From Roseovarius sp. Pro17 (GTDB taxonomy: Bacteria; Pseudomonadota; Alphaproteobacteria; Rhodobacterales; Rhodobacteraceae): a stretch of 64,000 bases of DNA. Position numbers and translations under genes: made by a program. Numbering within the stretch: the first letter of the stretch is position 1; each line of letters opens with the position of its first letter. The notes under the pieces were generated by a model. It saw only the letters and a program-made list of their open reading frames with translations, did not search any database and was not told the origin of the DNA. The stretch covers positions 1,364,001-1,428,000 of the forward strand of contig NZ_CP141179.1 in NCBI RefSeq assembly GCF_035599575.1. The letters are read 5' to 3'. Of this stretch, positions 53,912 to 64,000 are shown in pieces.

Positions 53912-55456
53912 ATGGCAGAAGTAGAGGCCCCAAGACGCGCACGGGGCGGTGGAGGCGCTGCCCGCCGGGCCGAGCGGACAGCCGTCAGCATTGAGACCGC
54001 CAAGTATATTGAGCGCAACATCCCCGTCTACGACATGCTGAACGAGGAGGCGCTGGAGATCATTGAGGCAAACGCCGAAACGGTTCTGGCCGAGATCGGC
54101 GTCAATGTCGTCGACAACCCCAAGGCACTGGAGCGTTGGCGCGAGGCGGGCGCCGAGATCGACGGCGAGCGCGTGCGAATCCCTCGCGGCCTGGCCCGCA
54201 AGCTGTGTTCGACCGCGCCCAGCCGCTATACCCAGCACGCGCGCAATCCTGAGCGGAACGTCGAAATCGGCGGCAAGACCCTCGTTTGCGCGCCGGTCTA
54301 CGGCCCTCCCTTCGTGCGCGATATGGAGGGCGGGCGGCGCTATGCCACGATGGATGATTTCCGCAAATTCGTGAAGCTGGGCTATATGTCGAAATGGCTG
54401 CACATGTCGGGCGGCACGGTTTGCGAGCCTACAGACATTCCGGTGAATAAGCGCCACCTTGATATGCTGCACGCGCACATGACCCTGTCGGACAAACCCT
54501 TCATGGGCTCGGTCACCGATCCCAGCCGCGCGCAGGACAGTGTGGATATGTGCGGCATCCTGTTCGGCGAGCAGTTCGTGCAGGACAATACGGTGATGAC
54601 ATCGCTGATCAACGTCAACTCGCCGCTGACCTTCGATGATGTGATGATGGGCGCGCTTGAGGTCTATGCCGCCAACAATCAGGCGTGCATCATTTCGCCC
54701 TTTATCGTCGGCGGTGCGATGGCGCCGGTGTCGGTTATCGGAACGCTGACGCAGGTGCTGGCCGAGGTCATGGCGGGCGTCGCCTATAGTCAGCTGGTGC
54801 GCCCCGGCGCGCCGGTGATCTTTGGCGCGTTCGTCACGTCCATCGACATGAACTCGGGCGCGCCCACCTTCGGCACGCCCGAGGCGAGCCATATTCTATA
54901 CGGCGCGGGACAACTTGCGCGACGGATGAACCTGCCATACCGCTCTGGCGGAGCGCTGTGCGGGTCGAAATTGCCGGATGCACAGGCGGCTTACGAGTCG
55001 GCGCATACGCTGAACGCGGTGCTTTTGGGTGGCGTCAACTTCATGCTGCACAGCTGCGGTTGGCTAGAGGGCGGCCTTGTCGCCGGGTTCGAGAAGTTCG
55101 TGATGGATGCGGACCAACTGGGCATCCTGCACAACATGGCGCGCGGCGTCAGCCATGATGAGAACGGGCAGGCGATGGATGCCATCCGCGAGGTCGGGCC
55201 AGGCGGGCACTATCTGGGCTGTGCGCACACGCAGGCCAATTTCAAGGATGCGTTCTGGCGCACCGAGTTGCTGGATTACAAACCGTTCGAGACATGGGAT
55301 GAGGAGGGCGCGCGCGATACGATGACGCTGGCCAACCTGCGCATGCACCGGATGCTGGACACCTATCAGCGTCCCTCACTGGATCAGGGTATCACCGACG
55401 CCTTGGACGAATACATCGCGAAAAAGAAGGCGTCGATGCCCGACGCCTTTATGTAA
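53912..55456 (+). CDS. MttB-family trimethylamine/betaine methyltransferase
   Basis: A 514-residue member of the MttB superfamily, which moves methyl groups from quaternary or tertiary amines (trimethylamine, glycine betaine, proline betaine) to a corrinoid protein. Conserved parts are VDNPKALERWREAGAEIDGE, CAPVYGPPFVRDMEGGRRYA, the central GAFVTSIDMNSGAPTFGTPE and LMHSCGWLEGGL-like MLHSCGWLEGGLVAGFEKFV. There is no in-frame TAG, so it belongs to the non-pyrrolysine branch. The ATG at 53912 follows GAAGGTGG. No corrinoid protein or partner enzyme is in the window. The substrate is unknown; the old name trimethylamine methyltransferase should not be trusted. Confidence 0.82.
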   Translation: MAEVEAPRRARGGGGAARRAERTAVSIETAKYIERNIPVYDMLNEEALEIIEANAETVLAEIGVNVVDNPKALERWREAGAEIDGERVRIPRGLARKLCSTAPSRYTQHARNPERNVEIGGKTLVCAPVYGPPFVRDMEGGRRYATMDDFRKFVKLGYMSKWLHMSGGTVCEPTDIPVNKRHLDMLHAHMTLSDKPFMGSVTDPSRAQDSVDMCGILFGEQFVQDNTVMTSLINVNSPLTFDDVMMGALEVYAANNQACIISPFIVGGAMAPVSVIGTLTQVLAEVMAGVAYSQLVRPGAPVIFGAFVTSIDMNSGAPTFGTPEASHILYGAGQLARRMNLPYRSGGALCGSKLPDAQAAYESAHTLNAVLLGGVNFMLHSCGWLEGGLVAGFEKFVMDADQLGILHNMARGVSHDENGQAMDAIREVGPGGHYLGCAHTQANFKDAFWRTELLDYKPFETWDEEGARDTMTLANLRMHRMLDTYQRPSLDQGITDALDEYIAKKKASMPDAFM

Positions 55457-55591
55457 GCTCTGCCGGCCATGCGGTTTGCAACCGTTTCGATCCATGTTTC
55501 GGTCATGAGTGGGATGCAATGCGCTACGTCGTAGTGACGTAGCGCGCGTATCTCGAAAATCTGTATTTCAGGCTTTTCGCGATACGCCCAT

Positions 55592-55885
55592 TCAGGCCGC
55601 TTGTGCGCTGCGCAGGATCCGGGCCTCACCCATCATGGCGATCAGGATCTCGACATGGCGCGTGGCCGAATAGCGCGTGCGATCACTCTGGCGTTGATCG
55701 TTGAGCACCTCCTCCATCTCTACCAGACGGGCCAGCGCGGATGCGCTGCGTGGCAACGCGCCATAGCCGAAATGACGGCGCAGATGCGCGTCGCGCCGGT
55801 ATTCGGCTGCGCCAATACGCGCAGCGCGGATCAAAAGGCGCGGACGGCGCAGGTTGTCGAGGGCTTTTAGGATATCGTACATCAC
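55592..55885 (-). CDS. DUF6477 family protein
   Basis: A 97-residue basic protein of a family found in Rhodobacterales, role unknown. It has the conserved start YDILKALDNLRRPRLLIRAA, RIGAAEYRRDAHLRRHFG and TRYSATRHVEILIAMMGEAR. An ATG three bases later is also possible. It diverges from the DUF6456 gene with 262 bases between, holding two DnaA boxes. Confidence 0.8.
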   Translation of the reverse strand: MMYDILKALDNLRRPRLLIRAARIGAAEYRRDAHLRRHFGYGALPRSASALARLVEMEEVLNDQRQSDRTRYSATRHVEILIAMMGEARILRSAQAA

Positions 55886-56061
55886 AGGTCTCCGATCTGA
55901 ATTACGACCTTTTCATCGCACAACTGTGGCGGGTGTTGCGCAAAGCTGTGTCCCAGCGTTCGCTCCTGTTTCCAATTATTTACACTTCAGAAACCATTAT
56001 TGCCGACACGTTTACAATTAACGGGCCGGTAACTTTTTCTCGCATAGGTAGTATTCAAGGA

Positions 56062-56082
56062 CGTGGATAAGTCTGTGGATAA
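56062..56082. promoter_or_regulatory. two tandem DnaA boxes
   Basis: TGTGGATAA at 56074-56082 is the exact reverse complement of the DnaA consensus TTATCCACA; CGTGGATAA at 56062-56070 differs by one base. They lie in the same orientation 12 bases apart, 66 bases before the DUF6456 gene. Role inferred. Confidence 0.5.
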
Positions 56083-56147
56083 TCAGCGGCGGATGGGGCG
56101 ATGACCTCAAAAACAAGCGCCGCGAAAATGCAATATGAAGGGTAGAA

Positions 56148-57257
56148 ATGTTGGATAGGGGAACAGACAGCGTCGGCGCGCATAGCGTGCCGTCTTGGGT
56201 GCCGCATGGGGCGAAGCTATACCTCGCCCATACCGAGCAGGGATCGTCGATCCGTGCGCTGGCGCGGCAAAACGGCTGTCATGCCTCGACGGTGATGCGC
56301 CGTATCCGCCATTTCGAGACCCGCCGCGACGACCCCATGGTGGACGAGGCGCTACGCCGTCTCGGCTGTCGCGTCGCCCCGAGAAAAGAGGCCGGTTCCC
56401 TGAATCAGGAGACTGCCATGACGACCCAGACCCAAGAACAGCCCGGCAACGTGGCCGAGGTGACCGAAGCCCAATTGACGCACGAGGCGGGTCGCATCCT
56501 GCGTCGCCTGGCCGAGGCCGGGGCGGTGCTGGCCGTCGCGGCGCAGATGGAAAAGGCCGTCGTGGTACGCGGTGATGGCGGCGGCGATCCCACGCGCACA
56601 GCTGTCGTCGATCGCGCGGTGGCCGAGGCGATGGCGCTGAAAGGCTGGATCGCCTGCGACGCGCCGGGCCGTCTGGCAAAGTACCACATCACCAAGGCGG
56701 GCCGCGCCGCGTTAGGCGGTCTGCTGGCCAAGGCCGAAAACCGCGCCTCGGGCTTTGCCGATGCGCAGGCACCGTTCAGCATGGAAGGGGCCGATAGCGG
56801 CGAGGCCGCGCCGCGTCGCATCCGCTATGGCACCAGTGAAAGCCCGCTGATTGCGCTTGCACGACGCCGCGACCGCGATGGTAGCCGGTTCATCCCCGAG
56901 GATCTGGTGCGCGCAGGCGAGCGTCTGCGCGAAGATTTCGAACTGAGCCAGATGGGCCCGCGGGTGACTCAGGATTGGAGCCGCTTTCTGACCGCGCCCG
57001 GTGGTGGTGGCAACGCAGGCGGACATTCCCGCGGGTTTGAGGCCGCGCGCCGCCGGGTCGAGGGTGCGCTGCATGACCTTGGTCCCGGTCTGGGCGATAT
57101 TGCGCTACGTTGCTGTTGCCATCTGGAAGGGCTGGAGAAGGCCGAAAAGCGGATGGGCTGGTCCGCGCGCTCGGGCAAGATCGTGCTGCGCATCGCGTTG
57201 CAACGGCTCAAACGGCATTACGAGGGCCTTGGCGAGGCGGGCGGCATGATCTGGTAG
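56148..57257 (+). CDS. DUF6456 helix-turn-helix protein
   Basis: A 369-residue probable DNA-binding protein. Residues 20-60 have a helix-turn-helix region (AKLYLAHTEQGSSIRALARQ, CHASTVMRRIRHFETRRDD); the C-terminal DUF6456 domain has FELSQMGPRVTQDWSRFLT and MGWSARSGKIVLRIALQRLK. The family is common in Rhodobacterales and its function is not established here. GAAGGG lies ahead of the ATG. The promoter holds two DnaA boxes. It converges with the VIT1 gene, 4 bases between the stops. Confidence 0.82.
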   Translation: MLDRGTDSVGAHSVPSWVPHGAKLYLAHTEQGSSIRALARQNGCHASTVMRRIRHFETRRDDPMVDEALRRLGCRVAPRKEAGSLNQETAMTTQTQEQPGNVAEVTEAQLTHEAGRILRRLAEAGAVLAVAAQMEKAVVVRGDGGGDPTRTAVVDRAVAEAMALKGWIACDAPGRLAKYHITKAGRAALGGLLAKAENRASGFADAQAPFSMEGADSGEAAPRRIRYGTSESPLIALARRRDRDGSRFIPEDLVRAGERLREDFELSQMGPRVTQDWSRFLTAPGGGGNAGGHSRGFEAARRRVEGALHDLGPGLGDIALRCCCHLEGLEKAEKRMGWSARSGKIVLRIALQRLKRHYEGLGEAGGMIW

Positions 57258-57261
57258 CGCA

Positions 57262-57987
57262 TCAACCCCCGACAATGGCGCCGACCGTATAGGCGACCAC
57301 GGCGCAGACGGTGCCAACCAGCACCGTCTCGCCGACTGTGCGGGCCATCAGTTCGCCCGTGGCGTTCCAGCGCAGAAGGCCAAGCGCGACCAGCGCCGCC
57401 ACCGTTGCGCCAACCGACAGCCAGAAGGTCTGCGGTTCGGGATCGAGCAGGAAATACGGGACGAGCGGGATCGCGCCAAACGTCAGGAAAGACATGAATG
57501 TCATCAATCCGGACAGGACTGGATTTTCTTCGTCCGGGTCAAGCATGCCAAACTCATAAGTCATCATCAAATCGCTGGTGATCTGCGGATGACGGATCAA
57601 GAGATCGGCAAGCCTGTCCGCGTCACCATCAGGAACGCCGCGCTGGCGCATGATCTGGAACAGCTCGGCGCGCTCCTGATCGGGGTCTTCCTCGACTTCG
57701 ATCATCTCGCTAGCGCGGCGGTTGCGATACAGATCATGCTCCGAACGCATCGACAGGAATTCGCCCAGCCCCATGCTGACCGCGTCTGCAAAGAGGTTGG
57801 CAAGGCCGAAGACCAGCACCGCCACCCCGCCGATCTGCGCCACCCCGTCGGCCTGAGCGCCGGCAAAGCCCGCAACGACGGCGAAGGTGGTGACGATGCC
57901 GTCATTGCCACCGTAGACGATCTGTTTCAAAAATTCCTGTGTGCGGCCGAGGGCATGCGCCTCGCGCCGGTGTGTTTCCCAGTCCAT
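57262..57987 (-). CDS. VIT1/CCC1-family iron or manganese transporter
   Basis: A 241-residue inner-membrane protein of the vacuolar iron transporter family, moving Fe2+ or Mn2+ out of the cytosol. It has the family start FLKQIVYGGNDGIVTTFAVV and GLANLFADAVSMGLGEFLSM, the cytosolic metal-binding hairpin rich in Glu (MIEVEEDPDQERAELFQIMR), and three more helices. Fits with katG next to it, as iron handling and peroxide defence go together, but this link is inferred. Confidence 0.9.
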   Translation of the reverse strand: MDWETHRREAHALGRTQEFLKQIVYGGNDGIVTTFAVVAGFAGAQADGVAQIGGVAVLVFGLANLFADAVSMGLGEFLSMRSEHDLYRNRRASEMIEVEEDPDQERAELFQIMRQRGVPDGDADRLADLLIRHPQITSDLMMTYEFGMLDPDEENPVLSGLMTFMSFLTFGAIPLVPYFLLDPEPQTFWLSVGATVAALVALGLLRWNATGELMARTVGETVLVGTVCAVVAYTVGAIVGG

Positions 57988-58076
57988 GACTGCCTCTTGT
58001 CAGTTGCGTCCAGTCTAGGAGGCGGTGCGGCGCAGGTCCAGAGATGGTGAAGTCCAACACGTGTCTGAGCCGCACG

Positions 58077-58105
58077 AAAAAAGAGCGGGCCGTCAAGCCC
58101 GCTCT
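58077..58105 (-). terminator. Rho-independent terminator after katG
   Basis: On the minus strand, stem AGAGCGGGC/GCCCGCTCT (58082-58090 with 58097-58105), loop of 6, followed by six T. It starts 24 bases past the katG stop. Confidence 0.9.
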
Positions 58106-58128
58106 CTGCCTTTTGCAAGCCAGCAGGA

Positions 58129-61401
<3,273 letters not shown>

Positions 61402-61564
61402 TGTCGCAAAAGCCGCCATTTCACCCGGCGTAGGGCACGCTTGCGGTGGGGGGCACTGGTTAAACGTCGCACACTACAATCGGCAGTGCGGCTATACTGG
61501 CAACTCCCCCCATCCATGCATATACTGGATCAAAGTTACCAAACCATTCGCGGGGACCGATGTC

Positions 61565-62512
61565 GTGCGTGATCTAAAAATTCCGGCGCAGCGCCACCCC
61601 GAAAAGGCAAAGCGCCCCGATAATGCCCAGCCAAAGAAACCCAGCTGGATTCGCGTAAAGGCGCCTGGCGGTGAGGGCTATGCCCAGACCGCCCGCATCA
61701 TGCGCGAGCATAAATTGACAACAGTCTGTGAAGAGGCGGGCTGTCCGAACGTCGGCGAATGCTGGTCTCAGGGCCACGCCACCATGATGATCATGGGCGA
61801 GGTCTGCACCCGTGCCTGCACCTTCTGCAACATCGCCACCGGCAAGCCGCCCGAGGATCTGGACGCGTTCGAACCGGGCCGCGTCGCCGATGCAGTGCAA
61901 AAGCTGGGCCTGAACCACGTCGTCATCACATCCGTCGACCGCGATGACGTCAAGGACGGCGGGGCCGAGCATTTCGCTCAGACCATTCGTGCCATCCGCC
62001 ACCGCAGCCCCGGCACCACGATCGAAATCCTGACGCCCGATTTCCTGCATTGCGATCCCGCTGTGCTGGAGGTCGTCGTTGACGCCAAGCCGGATGTGTT
62101 CAACCACAACCTCGAAACCGTGCCGGGTCTTTATCAATCCGTCCGTCCCGGCGCGCGCTACTTCCATTCGCTTCGCCTGCTGCAACGGGTCAAGGAAATG
62201 GACCCGACCATTTTTACCAAATCCGGCATCATGGTCGGCCTCGGAGAAGAGCGCGCGGCAGTGCATCAGGTCATGGACGATATGCGCGCTGCCGATATCG
62301 ATTTTCTGACGGTCGGCCAGTATCTGCAACCAACGCCCAAGCATCACGTGCTGGACCGGTTCGTCACACCCGAGGAATTCGCAGCCTATGAAAAGGCGGC
62401 ATTCGGCAAGGGGTTTCTGATGGTGTCGGCCACGCCGCTCACCCGATCATCCTACCATGCGGGCGACGATTTCGCACGGCTGCGCGATGCGCGGCTGGCC
62501 AAGTTGGCGTAA
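61565..62512 (+). CDS. lipA: lipoyl synthase LipA
   Basis: Radical-SAM enzyme that inserts two sulfurs into octanoyl-protein to make lipoyl cofactor. The 315-residue protein has the auxiliary cluster cysteines in [12 protein letters not shown], the radical-[13 protein letters not shown] and the C-terminal serine in TRSSYHAG. The start is GTG at 61565, giving the family N terminus [14 protein letters not shown]; an ATG at 61560 is in another frame. A gap of one base separates it from the convergent aminotransferase gene. Confidence 0.96.
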   Translation: MRDLKIPAQRHPEKAKRPDNAQPKKPSWIRVKAPGGEGYAQTARIMREHKLTTVCEEAGCPNVGECWSQGHATMMIMGEVCTRACTFCNIATGKPPEDLDAFEPGRVADAVQKLGLNHVVITSVDRDDVKDGGAEHFAQTIRAIRHRSPGTTIEILTPDFLHCDPAVLEVVVDAKPDVFNHNLETVPGLYQSVRPGARYFHSLRLLQRVKEMDPTIFTKSGIMVGLGEERAAVHQVMDDMRAADIDFLTVGQYLQPTPKHHVLDRFVTPEEFAAYEKAAFGKGFLMVSATPLTRSSYHAGDDFARLRDARLAKLA

Positions 62513-62513
62513 C

Positions 62514-63800
62514 TCAGAGCCGCGTCAGCGCGCGATCTATCGCCGCCACAGTGATGTCAACATGCTCTTGGCCAAAGACCAGCGGAGGGCGCAGCTTCAG
62601 CGTCTGACCCATTGCGCCGGAGATGCCTGTTAACACGCCTTCCTCGGCGATCATGCTGCCGAGGCGCGCCATGTCGTCGCGGCTGAATGGAGCGCGCGTC
62701 TTGCGATCCGACACCATGTCGAGACCATAAAACAACCCCGCGCCTTGAACCGCACCGATCATTGGATGCCGCTCTTGCAGGGCGGCCAAAGCCGTGCGGA
62801 AGTAGGCGCCGACGCGGCCCGCATTCCCCAGCAATCCCTCGTCCTCGATGACGTCGATCACCGCATTCGCGACCGCAGCCGAGACCGGATTGCCGCCGAA
62901 CGTGTTGAAATAGACTGACGTATCGGCCAGCGCCTGCGCCACGTCGCGGCGTGCGAAAGTGGCGGCGACAGGGTGACCTGCGCCCATAGGTTTGCCGCAG
63001 GTGACAATATCGGGCGTGACGGTGTAGTCCTGAAATCCCCACCAATGCGCGCCCAAGCGGCAATAGCCCGCCTGCACCTCATCGCAGATGATCAGCCCAC
63101 CGCGCCTGCGCATCTCGTCGCAAAGTGCGCTGACATAGCCGGGGGGCGCGATAAGCGGGCCATTGGCGTCCCAACTGGCATCTAGCAAAAGGCAGGCAAG
63201 CCGATGACCTCGCGACTCCAATGCGTCCAACGCCTGAACCGCCTGAGCCAGATATTTTTCTGCGGCCTTTGAATCGCCCGCACGGTAAGGCCCGCGAAAC
63301 AGGTTCGGCGGTTCCAGCACGCAGAGCCAGTCTGGCCGCTCACTAGCGGGATATTCCGACGGCGACGCCGCCAGCGTTAGCGCGCTGTTGCCGTGATAGG
63401 CGTGATCGAACACGGCGACGCCTTCGGCACCGGTAAAACGCCGCGCCATTTGTAGCGCCAGATCGTTCGCCTCGGACCCGGTGCAGGTGAAGGCGGCAGT
63501 ATCGACGGCGGTGGGCAGCTTGGCCAGCATCCGCTCGGCCAGTGTGACGATGCCATCGTGCAAATAGCGGGTGTGGGTGTTCAGCGTTTCGGCCTGTGCC
63601 GTCAGCGCGGCTGTGACACGCGGGTGGCAATGTCCCACCGAAGGCACATTGTTATAGCAATCGAGATAGCGCTTTCCGCTGGCATCCCACATCCAGACGC
63701 CCGCGCCTCGCACAATATGCAGAGGTGCGGCGAAGCTGTGATAGTATGAGGGCGCCAGAACCGCATTGCGGCGGCACATCAGATCATCGGCGCCCGTCAT
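62514..63800 (-). CDS. class-III aminotransferase, phospholyase-like (AGXT2L type)
   Basis: PLP enzyme of 428 residues in aminotransferase class III. It has the group motif NNVPSVGHCHPRVTAALTAQ and LNTHTRYLHDG near the N terminus, CTGSEANDLALQMARRFTGA, DHAYHGNSALTLAAS, ICDEVQAGYCRLG with the Asp that contacts PLP, and the lysine in TCGKPMGAGHP. The opening segment resembles the ethanolamine-phosphate and phosphohydroxylysine phospho-lyases more than ordinary transaminases, so ammonia and phosphate release is plausible. The start overlaps the upstream gene by ATGA. Substrate not known. Confidence 0.85.
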   Translation of the reverse strand: MTGADDLMCRRNAVLAPSYYHSFAAPLHIVRGAGVWMWDASGKRYLDCYNNVPSVGHCHPRVTAALTAQAETLNTHTRYLHDGIVTLAERMLAKLPTAVDTAAFTCTGSEANDLALQMARRFTGAEGVAVFDHAYHGNSALTLAASPSEYPASERPDWLCVLEPPNLFRGPYRAGDSKAAEKYLAQAVQALDALESRGHRLACLLLDASWDANGPLIAPPGYVSALCDEMRRRGGLIICDEVQAGYCRLGAHWWGFQDYTVTPDIVTCGKPMGAGHPVAATFARRDVAQALADTSVYFNTFGGNPVSAAVANAVIDVIEDEGLLGNAGRVGAYFRTALAALQERHPMIGAVQGAGLFYGLDMVSDRKTRAPFSRDDMARLGSMIAEEGVLTGISGAMGQTLKLRPPLVFGQEHVDITVAAIDRALTRL

Positions 63801-64000
63801 CGCGCCACTCCACAGGCCGCGCGGATTGCCGATGTCACCGTGGCACCGTCCATCTCGGCCAATGGTCCTAGCCGGTCCATGAGTCCTGCGCGCATGGTAT
63901 AAAGCGCTTCGTTTCGTATGCGGGGCGCAGATAGTTTTGCGTCGAGTAGCAGCACTGAAAGCGCTTGCCTTGCAACCATCGCCTCGTGGATAAGGTCCAA
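63797..64000 (-). CDS. C-terminal end of an upstream gene, possibly an APH-like kinase
   Basis: The last 67 codons of a minus-strand gene cut by the window edge. Its stop overlaps the aminotransferase start (ATGA), so they are translationally coupled. The pattern ARQALSVLLLDAKLSAPRIR, NEALYTMRAGLMDRLGPLAE fits loosely the C-terminal helices of aminoglycoside-phosphotransferase-type kinases, which often precede AGXT2L-like enzymes as hydroxylysine or amino-alcohol kinases. Too little is visible for a firm name. Confidence 0.4.
   Translation of the reverse strand: MDLIHEAMVARQALSVLLLDAKLSAPRIRNEALYTMRAGLMDRLGPLAEMDGATVTSAIRAACGVAR

Overview
The window reads as the chromosome of a GC-rich alphaproteobacterium of the order Rhodobacterales (Roseobacter/Rhodobacter relatives). 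This rests on a CckA-type hybrid kinase, CtrA and SciP together, LpxI in place of LpxH, LexA-type boxes of the form GTTC-N7-GTTC, a DUF6477/DUF6456 divergent pair and tiny one-helix membrane proteins typical of the group. No rRNA, tRNA, CRISPR array or prophage was seen. Most of the DNA is ordinary core genome, densely packed with frequent ATGA overlaps.

Layout. 0.1-5.2 kb: guaB, rsmB and the cell-cycle kinase gene cckA, which has a perfect CtrA box in its promoter. 5.2-6.6 kb: a decayed IS3-family element touching the cckA stop codon, then a sulfotransferase. 6.7-11.0 kb: SOS-regulated recA, then alaS and a DUF1330 gene. 11.4-12.1 kb: two tandem paralogous small secreted proteins. 12.4-18.4 kb: typA, a FemAB-like acyltransferase, ssb, a lytic transglycosylase, an AraC regulator and miaA. 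18.5-30.7 kb: a long envelope and isoprenoid run, pyrH-frr-uppS-cdsA-dxr-rseP-(41 aa membrane protein)-bamA-skp-fabZ-lpxA-lpxI-lpxB.

30.7-38.3 kb: mnmA, sciP, ctrA, ligA, recG, then a 43-residue membrane protein behind an SOS box and a possible small RNA ending in a strong terminator. 38.3-44.3 kb: Fe-S scaffold protein, hisI, gluQRS, trmFO, enoyl-CoA hydratase, thioesterase, rplM-rpsI. 44.4-53.7 kb: membrane acyltransferase, tetR-ppk2, alpha/beta hydrolase, metA, a P-loop ATPase of unknown function, a FadL-type porin and guaA. 53.9-64 kb: an MttB-family methyltransferase, DUF6477/DUF6456 around two DnaA boxes, a VIT1-type transporter, katG/oxyR, lipA, and a class-III aminotransferase with the end of an upstream kinase-like gene.

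How it fits together: the window holds kinase (CckA), master regulator (CtrA) and its inhibitor (SciP), with sequence support for CtrA feedback on cckA. The DNA damage signal appears twice, at recA and at the 43-residue membrane protein. That makes the latter a candidate SOS-induced membrane effector, by analogy with SidA of Caulobacter, and it is the most interesting lead here. Lipid A, undecaprenyl phosphate, phospholipid and outer-membrane assembly are grouped in one transcriptional direction.
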